In this document: positions 49,387 through 57,169 of the stretch, piece after piece
Numbering within the stretch: position 1 is the first letter of the stretch
How the letters are laid out: each line of letters begins with the position of its first letter
Assembly: GCF_049844995.1 (NCBI RefSeq)
Contig: NZ_JBNCMC010000007.1
Coordinates: forward strand, 62,001 to 126,000
Direction: 5' to 3'
From: Luteimicrobium sp049844995
GTDB taxonomy: Bacteria > Actinomycetota > Actinomycetes > Actinomycetales > Cellulomonadaceae
Length of the DNA: 64,000 nt
Translations under genes and position numbers: made by a program
The notes under the pieces: generated by a model
What the model was told of the DNA's origin: nothing
Database searches by the model: none
The model's input: only the letters and a program-made list of their open reading frames with translations

Positions 49387-50232
49387 GTGCGGCAGGTGCG
49401 GGCGCTGGCCGGGCGTTCCGTCCGTTCGCGCACCGGGCGGTTCCTCGTCGAGGGCCCGCAGGCGGTGCGCGAGGCGGTCCGGTGCGCGCCCGAGCGCGTC
49501 GTGGACGTCTACCTGACGCCGGCCGCCGCGGAGCGGTACCCGGAGATCGTCGACGCGTCCCGCGACGCGGGCCTCTGGCTGCACGAGGCGTCCGACGACG
49601 TGCTCACCACGATGAGTGCCGACGCCCAGGGGGTGCTTGCGGTCGCGCGGGCCTGGAGCACGGCGCTCGACGACGTCCTGCCTGCGTCCGGCGGGCACGA
49701 GGCGGCGGACGCGCCGGCCCGTGGCCCGCGCCTGGTCGCGCTGCTGTCGTCGGTCCGCGATCCCGGAAACGCGGGCACCGTGATCCGCGCGGCCGACGCC
49801 GCGGGCGCGGACCTCGTCGTGCTGGCGACGGGTTCGGTGGAGCCGTTCAACCCCAAGGTCGTGCGGTCGACGGCCGGCTCGCTGTTCCACCTGCCGGTCG
49901 TGACGGGCGTCGCGGTCGAGGACGCCGTCGCTGCACTCCGCGCGGCCGGACTCACGGTCCTGGCGGCCGACGGCGGCGGCGAGCACGACCTCGACGACCT
50001 CGCGGACCTCGCGGGCAGGGCGGTGGACGATCCCTCCGCTGCCGGTGCCCCGCCGGACCTTCGCGCGCCGACCGCCTGGCTGTTCGGCACCGAGGCGCAG
50101 GGCCTGTCCGACGGCGAGCTCGCGCTCGCCGACGCGAGCGTACGGGTGCCGATCCGGGGCCGCGCCGAGTCGCTGAACCTCGCCACCGCGGCGACCGTCT
50201 GCCTCTACGCGTCGAGCCGCGCGCAGCGCTGA
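49387..50232 (+). CDS. SpoU/TrmH family RNA 2'-O-methyltransferase
   Basis: 281 residues from GTG 49387. The N-terminal substrate-binding domain (GRFLVEGPQAVREAV) precedes the knotted SPOUT domain with ALLSSVRDPGNAGTVIRAADAAGAD, WLFGTEAQGLSD and VPIRGRAESLNLATAATV. Homologues methylate ribose in 23S rRNA or tRNA. The bases just upstream are in frame and encode LRNPRSDRV, the start expected of this family, yet no ATG, GTG or TTG precedes them; the true start may be non-canonical. Confidence 0.88.
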   Translation: MRQVRALAGRSVRSRTGRFLVEGPQAVREAVRCAPERVVDVYLTPAAAERYPEIVDASRDAGLWLHEASDDVLTTMSADAQGVLAVARAWSTALDDVLPASGGHEAADAPARGPRLVALLSSVRDPGNAGTVIRAADAAGADLVVLATGSVEPFNPKVVRSTAGSLFHLPVVTGVAVEDAVAALRAAGLTVLAADGGGEHDLDDLADLAGRAVDDPSAAGAPPDLRAPTAWLFGTEAQGLSDGELALADASVRVPIRGRAESLNLATAATVCLYASSRAQR

Positions 50233-50315
50233 CGAGGTTCGCCCGCCTGCGGACTTCCGCGCGTCGGGCGGACCTGCCACGATCGAACGGTCGGGCCGAC
50301 CACGGGAGGCCGATC

Positions 50316-50789
50316 GTGACCGACCAGGACGCCGGGCCCGGACCCGGCCGCACGCCGCGCCTGCCGCCGCGCTGGTTCGTCCGCAGCGCGTGGGTCGTCC
50401 ACCGCGGGTACTACCGCGTCACGGGCGGGCGTCGCGGCCTCTGGCGACCGCAGCCCGACAAGTGGGGCACGCTGCTGCTCCGGACGACCGGGCGTCGCAG
50501 CGGCCAGGAGCACGCCGTGATCGTCGCCTACTTCGAGGACGGCGCGAACCTCGTCACGCTCGCGATGAACGGCTGGGCCGCGCCCGAGCCGGCCTGGTGG
50601 CTGAACCTCCGGGCGGAGCCGGACGCCGCCGTCGTCATGCGGGACGGCCCGCGCGACGTGAGGGCGCGGGAGGCCGAGGGCGAGGAGCGCGAGCGTCACT
50701 GGGCGACCTTCCGGCAGCTCGGGACGGATGTCGACGGCTTCTCCGTGCGCCGTCCGCACACGGCCGTCGTCGTCCTCGAACCCCGATAA
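50316..50789 (+). CDS. Ddn-like deazaflavin (F420)-dependent nitroreductase family protein
   Basis: 157 residues from GTG 50316 with GGGAGG six bases upstream. WGTLLLRTTGRRSGQEHAVIVAYFEDGANLV, in pieces, and WWLNLRAEPDAAVVMRDG match the DUF385/Ddn split-barrel family, whose members bind F420. Together with the protein at 31001 this suggests that the organism makes F420. The substrate is unknown. Confidence 0.84.
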   Translation: MTDQDAGPGPGRTPRLPPRWFVRSAWVVHRGYYRVTGGRRGLWRPQPDKWGTLLLRTTGRRSGQEHAVIVAYFEDGANLVTLAMNGWAAPEPAWWLNLRAEPDAAVVMRDGPRDVRAREAEGEERERHWATFRQLGTDVDGFSVRRPHTAVVVLEPR

Positions 50790-50790
50790 T
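50785..50790 (+). promoter_or_regulatory. -10 hexamer of a leaderless rrf2-gene promoter
   Basis: GATAAT, one base off the consensus TATAAT, lies six bases before the GTG at 50797. It overlaps the end and stop codon of the preceding gene. No Shine-Dalgarno. Confidence 0.5.
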
Positions 50791-50796
50791 GACGGG

Positions 50797-51318
50797 GTGC
50801 GCATCTCGTCGAAGTCCGACTCGGCCGTCCGTGCGTGCGTCGAGCTCGCGGCGCGGCACGAGGCGGGGACCCCGTTCATCAAGGCGACGACGGTCGCCGA
50901 GGCCCAGGACATCTCGCTGTCGTTCGTGCTCGTGATCCTCAACGAGCTCAAGCAGGCCGGGCTCGTGGAGAGCCGGCGTGGCTCGGACGGCGGCTACCGG
51001 CTGGTCGCTCCGCCCGACCGGATCGTCGTGGCCGACGTCGTGCGGGCGATCGACGGCCCGCTCGCGAACGTCGCCGGCAGCCACGTCGAGGACGTGGAGT
51101 ACGGGGGAGCGGCGGGCTCGGTGCGGGACCTCTGGGTCGCCCTGCGGGCCGCGATCCGGAGCGTGCTCGACGAGGTGACGCTGCACGACCTGGCCGCGGG
51201 GAGGATCCCGCCGCAGGTCGCAGCCCTGATCCGCGACGACGACGCGTGGCGGACGCGCCCGAACCGCCGGGCCGCCGGGAGCGTCCTCGGGCGCTCGGCG
51301 CCGCCGGCGAAGGAGTAG
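50797..51318 (+). CDS. Rrf2 family transcriptional regulator
   Basis: 173 residues from GTG 50797. The winged helix-turn-helix is clear: ISSKSDSAVRACVELAARH, DISLSFVLVILNELKQAGLVES and RRGSDGGYRLVAPPDRI. It lacks the three cysteines that bind the Fe-S cluster in IscR and NsrR; its only cysteine is in RACVELA. Non-cluster members such as CymR regulate sulfur assimilation. Its position before a sulfate ABC transporter makes control of that operon likely. Confidence 0.87.
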   Translation: MRISSKSDSAVRACVELAARHEAGTPFIKATTVAEAQDISLSFVLVILNELKQAGLVESRRGSDGGYRLVAPPDRIVVADVVRAIDGPLANVAGSHVEDVEYGGAAGSVRDLWVALRAAIRSVLDEVTLHDLAAGRIPPQVAALIRDDDAWRTRPNRRAAGSVLGRSAPPAKE

Positions 51319-51346
51319 CCCCGGCGTCGCCGAGACGTGAGACAAA

Positions 51347-51419
51347 CGTCCGGATGCTGGACGCCTTCTTGATGCAACCGGTCAAGAAGGGTTGGGTGTG
51401 CATACCCGGCGCCGCCGGG
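51347..51419 (+). promoter_or_regulatory. Stacked inverted repeats before the sulfate transporter operon
   Basis: Four adjacent dyads fill the gap: CGTCC/GGACG (51347-51363), CCTTCTTGA/TCAAGAAGG (51364-51372 and 51382-51390, perfect 9-bp arms), GGGT/ACCC (51394-51407) and CCCGGC/GCCGGG (51405-51419). The A/T-richer second dyad looks like an operator; the whole could also be a folded leader. I did not recognise a known riboswitch. Confidence 0.5.
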
Positions 51420-51447
51420 ACGATCCCACGAGTCCGAAGGACACACC

Positions 51448-52458
51448 ATGACCCGCACGCACCAGCGCCCTGCTGCCCGAGCCGCCGTCGTCGCCGCGAC
51501 CGCCGCCCTCGCGCTGGGACTCGCCGCGTGCTCGGGGTCGAGCTCCGCGGCCGACAAGGTCGCCGTCGTCGGGTACTCGGTCCCGCAGCCGGCGTACGAT
51601 GCCCTGGAGGCGGCCTTCCAGAAGACCGACGCCGGCAAGGGCGTGACGTTCACGTCGTCGTTCGGCGCGAGCGGCTCGCAGTCCAAGGCCGTCGCCGCCG
51701 GGCAGAAGGCCGACTACGTCGCGTTCTCGGTCGGCCCGGACGTCCAGAACCTCGTGCCTGCCAAGGTCGACGCCGGCTGGGACGCGGACGCGACCAAGGG
51801 CAACGTCTCCGACTCGGTCGTCGTGATCGTGACCCGCAAGGGCAACCCGGTGCACATCGCCGGCTGGGACGACCTGGTCAAGCCCGGCGTGAAGATCGTC
51901 ACGGCCGACCCGGCGTCCTCGGGCTCGGCCAAGTGGAACATCCTCGCGGCCTACGAGCACGAGGTCGCGACGGGCGGGTCGGAGGCCGACGCGAAGGCGT
52001 ACCTCACGAAGTTCTTCGGCAACACCGTCTCGCGGGCCTCGAGCGGCGCCGTCGCGCTGACGCAGTTCCTCGGCGGGACGGGCGACGTGCTCATCTCCTA
52101 CGAGAACGAGGCCATCGCGGCCCGACAGGCGGGCAACGACGTCGACTACGTCGTCCCCGACGACACGTTCCTGATCGAGAACCCGGCGGCCGTCACCAAG
52201 ACCGCGGGGGAGCCGGCCAAGAACTTCCTCGCCTTCGTGAAGTCCGACGACGGCCAGAAGATCTTCGCGAGCAAGGGCTTCCGTCCCGTCTCGACGACGG
52301 TCGAGGTCGGCACGGTCGAGGGCGCGAACGACCCCGCGAAGCCGTTCCCCACCCCCGAGCACGTCACGACCATCGCCGACCTCGGCGGCTGGGACGCCGT
52401 CAACAAGAAGTTCTTCGGCGACGCCGGCCTCGTGACCGCGATCGAGGGCGCCTCGTGA
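51448..52458 (+). CDS. sbp: Sulfate/thiosulfate ABC transporter substrate-binding lipoprotein
   Basis: 336 residues. A signal peptide with lipobox LGLAAC (Cys28) precedes a periplasmic-type binding protein: VGYSVPQPAYDALEAAFQK, SFGASGSQSKAV, ADYVAFSVGPDVQ, ADPASSGSAKWNILAAY, and TGDVLISYENEA. This matches Sbp/CysP. It captures sulfate (or thiosulfate) outside the membrane for the CysTWA complex encoded next. The stop overlaps cysT by 4 nt. Confidence 0.93.
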   Translation: MTRTHQRPAARAAVVAATAALALGLAACSGSSSAADKVAVVGYSVPQPAYDALEAAFQKTDAGKGVTFTSSFGASGSQSKAVAAGQKADYVAFSVGPDVQNLVPAKVDAGWDADATKGNVSDSVVVIVTRKGNPVHIAGWDDLVKPGVKIVTADPASSGSAKWNILAAYEHEVATGGSEADAKAYLTKFFGNTVSRASSGAVALTQFLGGTGDVLISYENEAIAARQAGNDVDYVVPDDTFLIENPAAVTKTAGEPAKNFLAFVKSDDGQKIFASKGFRPVSTTVEVGTVEGANDPAKPFPTPEHVTTIADLGGWDAVNKKFFGDAGLVTAIEGAS

Positions 52459-53372
52459 CCCTCGCCACCCAGGCGCCCGACCGGCCGGCCACCGTCTCAG
52501 CAGAGACGGGGGCCGGCCCTCGGCCGCATCGGGACCGGGCCGGCCGGGAGCAGGGGGGCCGAGCGCTGCGGCGTCTGCGACCTGCGACGGCGACCGGGCT
52601 CGGCCTCGTCACGCTGTGGCTCAGCCTGGTGGTCCTCATCCCGCTCGCGGCCGTCGTCGTCACCGGCGCGCAGGGGGGCTGGTCGGGATTCGTCGCCGCC
52701 GTCACCTCGCCCGCGGCGTTGTCCGCGCTGACGCTCTCGGCCGGGTTGTCGCTCGCGGTCGCGGTCGTCAACGGCGTCGTCGGCACGACGATCGCCTGGG
52801 TCCTCGTGCGCGACCCGTTCCCCGGGTCCCGGCTCCTCGACCACGTGATCGACGTCCCGTTCGCGCTCCCGACGATCGTGACCGGCGTCGTGATGATCGC
52901 GCTCTACGGCCCCGCCTCGCCCGTGGGGATCGACCTCGTGGGCACACGGGTCGGGATCTTCGTGGCCCTCCTGTTCGTCACGCTGCCGTTCACGGTGCGG
53001 ACCGTGCAGCCGGTGCTCGCCGCGCTCGACCGCGACGCCGAGCAGGCCGCGGCGTCGCTCGGCGCGTCGGGGGCGACGGTGTTCCGGCGGGTGGTGCTCC
53101 CCGTGATCGGGCCAGCCGTCGTGTCGGGCGCGTCGCTCGCGTTCGCCCGGGCGCTCGGCGAGTACGGCTCGCTCGTGCTGATCTCGAGCAACATCCCGAA
53201 GCAGACGCAGGTCGCCTCGGCGCTCATCTACGGCAAGCTCGAGGACGCCACCAACCCCGTCCGGTCGACGCAGCAGGCGGCGTCGCTCGCCATCGTGCTG
53301 CTGGCGGTCAGCGTGCTGGTGCTCGTCGCGGTCGAGGTCTTCCAGCGGAAGGGGGCGCGGCGCCATGGCTGA
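52455..53372 (+). CDS. cysT: Sulfate ABC transporter permease CysT
   Basis: 305 residues from GTG 52455. A polar Arg-rich N-terminus (about 45 residues) precedes six membrane helices. The permease coupling motif is in EQAAASLGASGATVFRRVVLPVIGPA, and DVPFALPTIVTG and ARALGEYGSLVLISSNIP are CysT signatures. It pairs with CysW. The cysW start lies 8 bases inside its 3' end. Confidence 0.93.
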   Translation: MTLATQAPDRPATVSAETGAGPRPHRDRAGREQGGRALRRLRPATATGLGLVTLWLSLVVLIPLAAVVVTGAQGGWSGFVAAVTSPAALSALTLSAGLSLAVAVVNGVVGTTIAWVLVRDPFPGSRLLDHVIDVPFALPTIVTGVVMIALYGPASPVGIDLVGTRVGIFVALLFVTLPFTVRTVQPVLAALDRDAEQAAASLGASGATVFRRVVLPVIGPAVVSGASLAFARALGEYGSLVLISSNIPKQTQVASALIYGKLEDATNPVRSTQQAASLAIVLLAVSVLVLVAVEVFQRKGARRHG

Positions 53373-54213
53373 GCTCACGACCATGGCACCCGCGGCGCCC
53401 GTCGGAGAGCCGCGCGCCGGGCGCCGGGTCGTCCGGACGCTCGTCGTCGCCTACGTCGCCGCCCTCGTCGTCCTGCCGGTCGGGGTGCTGGTGTGGCGGG
53501 CCTTCGCCCCCGGCCTGGACGCCTTCGTCCAGGCCGTGACCGACCCGCTCGCCGTCCACGCCTTCCGGATGACCGCCGAGGTGGCGCTGATCTCGGTGGC
53601 GTTCACGACCGTGCTGGGCACGATCGCGGCCTTCCTCATCGCCCGCTCGGGCCTGCCCGGGATGCGCGTCCTCGACGCGCTGCTGGGGCTGCCCGTGTCG
53701 GTGTCACCGATCGTCGTCGGGCTCGCGCTGATCCTCGTGTACGGGAGCACGGGGTGGTTCGGCGGCGCGCTCGCGTCGGCGGGGATCCAGGTGATCCTGT
53801 CCGTGCCGGGGATGGTGCTCGCGACGATGTTCGTCTCGATGCCCCTCGTCACCCGCGCGATCGTCCCGGTCCTCGTGGCGCGTGGCACCGACCAGGAGCA
53901 GGCAGCCGAGTCGCTCGGTGCGAGCGCGGTCGTCCGGTTCTGGCGGATCACGCTCCCCGGCATCCGCACCGCCCTCGTGACCGGCGTCGTGCTCGCGCTC
54001 GCGCGCAGCATCGGCGAGTACGGCGCGGTCCTCGTGGTCTCCGGCAACATCCAGGGCGAGACGGAGACCGCGACGCTCCGCGTCGACACGCTCTACCAGA
54101 CGCTCCTGCAGCCCGACGCGGCGTACGCCGTGACCTTCGTCCTCGTAGCCGTCGCGGTCCTCACGATCGTCGCGACGAGCCTGCTCCGCCGCGCCCAGAA
54201 AGGCACCCGATGA
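53365..54213 (+). CDS. cysW: Sulfate ABC transporter permease CysW
   Basis: 282 residues, six membrane helices. LLGLPVSVSPIVVGLAL, EQAAESLGASAVVRFWRITL (coupling helix) and ARSIGEYGAVLVVSGNI identify CysW. Its ATG lies within cysT and its stop overlaps the cysA ATG, so the permeases and ATPase are translated as a unit. Confidence 0.93.
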   Translation: MAELTTMAPAAPVGEPRAGRRVVRTLVVAYVAALVVLPVGVLVWRAFAPGLDAFVQAVTDPLAVHAFRMTAEVALISVAFTTVLGTIAAFLIARSGLPGMRVLDALLGLPVSVSPIVVGLALILVYGSTGWFGGALASAGIQVILSVPGMVLATMFVSMPLVTRAIVPVLVARGTDQEQAAESLGASAVVRFWRITLPGIRTALVTGVVLALARSIGEYGAVLVVSGNIQGETETATLRVDTLYQTLLQPDAAYAVTFVLVAVAVLTIVATSLLRRAQKGTR

Positions 54214-55214
54214 GCATCCAGGTCCGCGGCCTGACCAAGCGGTTCGGCTCGTTCGTCGCGCTCGACGACGTCGACGTCACCGTCCGCTCCGGCACTCTCA
54301 CCGCGCTGCTCGGCCCGTCCGGCGGGGGCAAGACGACGCTCCTGCGCGTGATCGCGGGCCTCGAGCAGGCCGACGCCGGCGCCGTGGTGATCGACGACCG
54401 GGACGCGACGCGTGTGCCCGCGAGGCGGCGCGACGTCGGCTTCGTGTTCCAGCACTACGCGCCGTTCGGGCACCTCAGCGTCGCCCGGAACGTGGCGTTC
54501 GGGCTCGAGATCCGCAAGCGCCCCAAGGCCGAGATCGCGGCGCGCGTCGACGAGCTGCTGCGCCTCGTGCACCTCGAGGCGTTCGCGGACCGGCTGCCCG
54601 CGGAGCTGTCCGGCGGCCAGCGCCAGCGCATGGCCCTCGCCCGCGCGCTCGCGGTGGAGCCGAAGGTGCTGCTGCTCGACGAGCCGTTCGGCGCCCTCGA
54701 CGCGACCGTCCGCAAGGAGCTGCGGCAATGGCTGCGGCGCCTGCACGACGAGGTCCACGTGACCACCGTCTTCGTGACCCACGACCAGGCCGAGGCCCTC
54801 GAGGTTGCGGACGAGATCGTCGTCGTGAACGGCGGGCGCGTGGAGCAGGTCGGGTCGCCCGACGAGGTCTACGACCGTCCCGCGAACGAGTTCGTCATGC
54901 GGTTCCTCGGCCCGACGACGTCGCTCGCCGGCCAGCTGGTGCGCCCGCACGACGTCGAGGTGCTCCGGGCCGTGGGGGCCGACGCCGTCGAGGCGGAGGT
55001 CGGCACGCTGCGGCGGGTGGGCTTCGAGGCGAGGCTCGAGGCCCACGTCGTGGGCACGGACGGCGTCGTCGACGTGCTCGGCTCGCGGTCGGACCCCGCG
55101 CTGCGGGACCTGCGCCCGGGCGACCGCGTGTGGCTGCGCGCCGTCGGGACGGGCGCCGGCGCCGACGTGGCAGCATCGTCGGGTGCGCTTGTTCGCGGCG
55201 GTGTTCCCGCCTGA
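54210..55214 (+). CDS. cysA: Sulfate ABC transporter ATP-binding protein CysA
   Basis: 334 residues. Walker A GPSGGGKTT (35-43), ABC signature LSGGQ (133-137), Walker B LLLDEP (154-159), and the switch histidine in VFVTHDQAEAL. The C-terminal ~100 residues form the CysA-type regulatory (TOBE-like) region beginning GQLVRPHDVEVLR. It powers sulfate import through CysT/CysW. The last 32 bases overlap thpR. Confidence 0.93.
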   Translation: MSIQVRGLTKRFGSFVALDDVDVTVRSGTLTALLGPSGGGKTTLLRVIAGLEQADAGAVVIDDRDATRVPARRRDVGFVFQHYAPFGHLSVARNVAFGLEIRKRPKAEIAARVDELLRLVHLEAFADRLPAELSGGQRQRMALARALAVEPKVLLLDEPFGALDATVRKELRQWLRRLHDEVHVTTVFVTHDQAEALEVADEIVVVNGGRVEQVGSPDEVYDRPANEFVMRFLGPTTSLAGQLVRPHDVEVLRAVGADAVEAEVGTLRRVGFEARLEAHVVGTDGVVDVLGSRSDPALRDLRPGDRVWLRAVGTGAGADVAASSGALVRGGVPA

Positions 55215-55794
55215 CCCGGTCCTCGACCACCTCGCCCTCGCGCTCGACGCGGTGGGGGCCGGCCAGGCGCTGCCCGACGCCCCCGACGGGCGCCGCGGCT
55301 CGCCCCGCTGGGTGCCGCGCGACGCCCAGCACCTGACGCTGACCTTCTACGCGGCCGTGCCCGAGGGCGCGGTACCCGAGCTGATCGAGTCGCTGGGTGA
55401 CGTCGCGCGCGACACCGAGCCCTTCGAGGTGCGGCTGCGCGGCGCGGGCTCGTTCGCGGGGCGGGTGCTGTGGGTCGGCGTCGACGGCGCCACGGACGCG
55501 CTCCGCGAGCTGGCAGAGGGCTGCCTCGCGGCGAGCGTCCGTGAGGTGCCCGACGACGTCCGGCCGCACCGCGCGCACCTCACCGTCGCGCGGGCCCGCT
55601 GGGGCAGGAGCAAGGTCAGCCGCTCGCGTGACGCCTACCGGTCGCAGCTCGACCCCGCCGCGCGGGCGCTCGCCGTCTACGCGGGGCCGTCGTGGACGGT
55701 CGACGGGTTCGCGCTGATGGAGTCGCGCCCCGGCGAGGGCCCGCAGGGCGGCCCGCTGTACCGGGAGGTCGAGCGCTGGCGGTTCGCCTCGTGA
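55183..55794 (+). CDS. thpR: RNA 2',3'-cyclic phosphodiesterase (2'-5' RNA ligase family)
   Basis: 203 residues from GTG 55183. Two HxT motifs of the 2H phosphoesterase fold are present: His50-Leu-Thr52 in QHLTLTF and His132-Leu-Thr134 in RAHLTVAR. The start MRLFAAVFPPDPV is the family hallmark, which fixes the start even though it lies 32 bases inside cysA. The fold opens 2',3'-cyclic phosphates; the natural RNA substrate is not known. Confidence 0.92.
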   Translation: MRLFAAVFPPDPVLDHLALALDAVGAGQALPDAPDGRRGSPRWVPRDAQHLTLTFYAAVPEGAVPELIESLGDVARDTEPFEVRLRGAGSFAGRVLWVGVDGATDALRELAEGCLAASVREVPDDVRPHRAHLTVARARWGRSKVSRSRDAYRSQLDPAARALAVYAGPSWTVDGFALMESRPGEGPQGGPLYREVERWRFAS

Positions 55795-55939
55795 CGCCCC
55801 CAACCCTCGTACTCGGCGACCTGGGCGAGGTCCCTGTGCGACGATGACGGCGTGCTTCGGGGAGCGGGTCGTCGATTTCCGTGGCCCGCTCGCGGGCCGC
55901 GTCGCTGAGCTGCGACCGGGCCGTCCGGGCGGGCCGCAC

Positions 55940-55945
55940 TAGACT
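55940..55945 (+). promoter_or_regulatory. Possible -10 of the pheST promoter
   Basis: TAGACT fits TANNNT. A start near 55952 would give a leader of about 93 bases before the pheS ATG, unlike hisC and hisD where the same hexamer abuts the start codon. Confidence 0.5.
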
Positions 55946-55951
55946 TCATCG

Positions 55952-56044
55952 TCGGTGCGCGACGTCGCAGGTCCCTGACCTGCGCTCCCGTCGCCGCCCG
56001 CCGACCCCGATCCGGTCCCTCGCGGACCTGCACGAGAGGCACGC
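55952..56044 (+). promoter_or_regulatory. pheST leader with mutually exclusive hairpins
   Basis: CGCAGGTC (55966-55973) pairs perfectly with GACCTGCG (55977-55984) over a 3-nt loop, and GGTCC (56014-56018) with GGACC (56024-56028). Alternatively GCAGGTCC (55967-55974) pairs perfectly with GGACCTGC (56024-56031), which breaks both local hairpins and ends two bases before the GAGAGG ribosome site (56034-56039). A short frame, GTG 55955 to TGA 55976, crosses the first stem but has no Phe codon. The 250 bp between thpR and pheS hold no gene. Confidence 0.45.
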
Positions 56045-57169
56045 ATGCCCAGCCCTGACCCGGCAGCCCCGGAAGCCCAGAGCGCTGCGACCGTCGCGGC
56101 CGCTGACGCCCCCGCCCCCGCCGCGCCCTCGCCGCTCGACGAGGCAGCGCTCGACGCCGCCGTCGACGCGGCGCTCGCGGACGTCGCCGCCGCGCCCGAC
56201 CTGGACGCGCTCAAGACGGTCCGCACGGCGCACACCGGCGACCGCAGCGCCCTCGCGCTCGCGAACCGCGCCATCGGCGGCCTGGAGCCTGCCGACAAGG
56301 CGCGCGCCGGCAAGCTCGTCGGCCCCCGCCGCGGCCGGCTGAACCAGGCCCTCGCGGCGCGGCAGTCCGAGCTCGAGGCCGAGCGCGCGGAGCGCGTCCT
56401 CGTCGAGGAGGCCGTCGACGTGACGCTCCCGACGGACCGCGCACCGCGCGGCGCCCGCCACCCCCTCGAGCTGCTCTCGGAGCGCATCGCCGACCTCTTC
56501 GTGTCGATGGGCTGGGAGATCGCCGAAGGCCCGGAGCTCGAGGCCGAGTGGTTCAACTTCGACGCCCTGAACTTCGGTCCGGATCACCCGGCCCGGCAGA
56601 TGCAGGACACCTTCTACGTCGACTCGGGCGAGCCCGGGACGCCCTCGAACCTCGTGCTGCGCACGCACACGAGCCCGGTCCAGGCGCGGACGCTGCTCGA
56701 GCGCGGCGTCCCGGTGTACATCGCGTGCCCCGGCAAGGTGTTCCGCACGGACGCGCTCGACGCGACCCACACGCCGGTGTTCCACCAGGTCGAGGGTCTC
56801 GCGATCGACAAGGGCCTCACGATGGCGCACCTCAAGGGCACGCTCGACCACTTCGCCCGCGCGATGTTCGGCCCCGAGGCGCGCACGCGCCTGCGCCCGA
56901 GCTTCTTCCCCTTCACGGAGCCGAGCGCCGAGATGGACCTCTGGTTCCCGCAGAAGAAGGGCGGCGCGGGCTGGATCGAGTGGGGCGGCTGCGGCATGGT
57001 CAACCCCAACGTCCTGCGCTCCGCCGGGATCGACCCCGAGGAGTACTCGGGCTTCGCGTTCGGCATGGGCATCGAGCGGACGCTCATGCTGCGCCACGCG
57101 ATCGCTGACATGCACGACATGGTCGAGGGCGACGTCCGCTTCTCGGCCCAGTTCGGGACGGAGATCTGA
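56045..57169 (+). CDS. pheS: Phenylalanine--tRNA ligase alpha subunit
   Basis: 374 residues. An N-terminal coiled-coil arm (about 20-110) binds tRNA; the class II catalytic core includes RHPLELLSERIADLF, GWEIAEGPELEAEWFNFDALN, PARQMQDTFYV, RTHTSPVQARTL, PGKVFRTDALDATHTPVFHQVEGL and GWIEWGGCGMVNPNVL with FGMGIERTLMLRH (motif 3). It acts as an alpha2-beta2 complex with PheT. Its TGA shares a base with the pheT ATG. Confidence 0.97.
   Translation: MPSPDPAAPEAQSAATVAAADAPAPAAPSPLDEAALDAAVDAALADVAAAPDLDALKTVRTAHTGDRSALALANRAIGGLEPADKARAGKLVGPRRGRLNQALAARQSELEAERAERVLVEEAVDVTLPTDRAPRGARHPLELLSERIADLFVSMGWEIAEGPELEAEWFNFDALNFGPDHPARQMQDTFYVDSGEPGTPSNLVLRTHTSPVQARTLLERGVPVYIACPGKVFRTDALDATHTPVFHQVEGLAIDKGLTMAHLKGTLDHFARAMFGPEARTRLRPSFFPFTEPSAEMDLWFPQKKGGAGWIEWGGCGMVNPNVLRSAGIDPEEYSGFAFGMGIERTLMLRHAIADMHDMVEGDVRFSAQFGTEI

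Noticed and set aside
51347..51419. Known SAM or cysteine-related riboswitch before the sulfate operon
   Set aside because: I could not match any conserved core sequence of the SAM riboswitch classes; kept only as unexplained dyads.
55844..55942. 32-codon frame with two Phe codons upstream of pheS, a possible leader peptide
   Set aside because: It ends at the TAG that forms the start of the presumed -10 TAGACT, so it would lie upstream of the transcript; no ribosome site or own promoter is evident.
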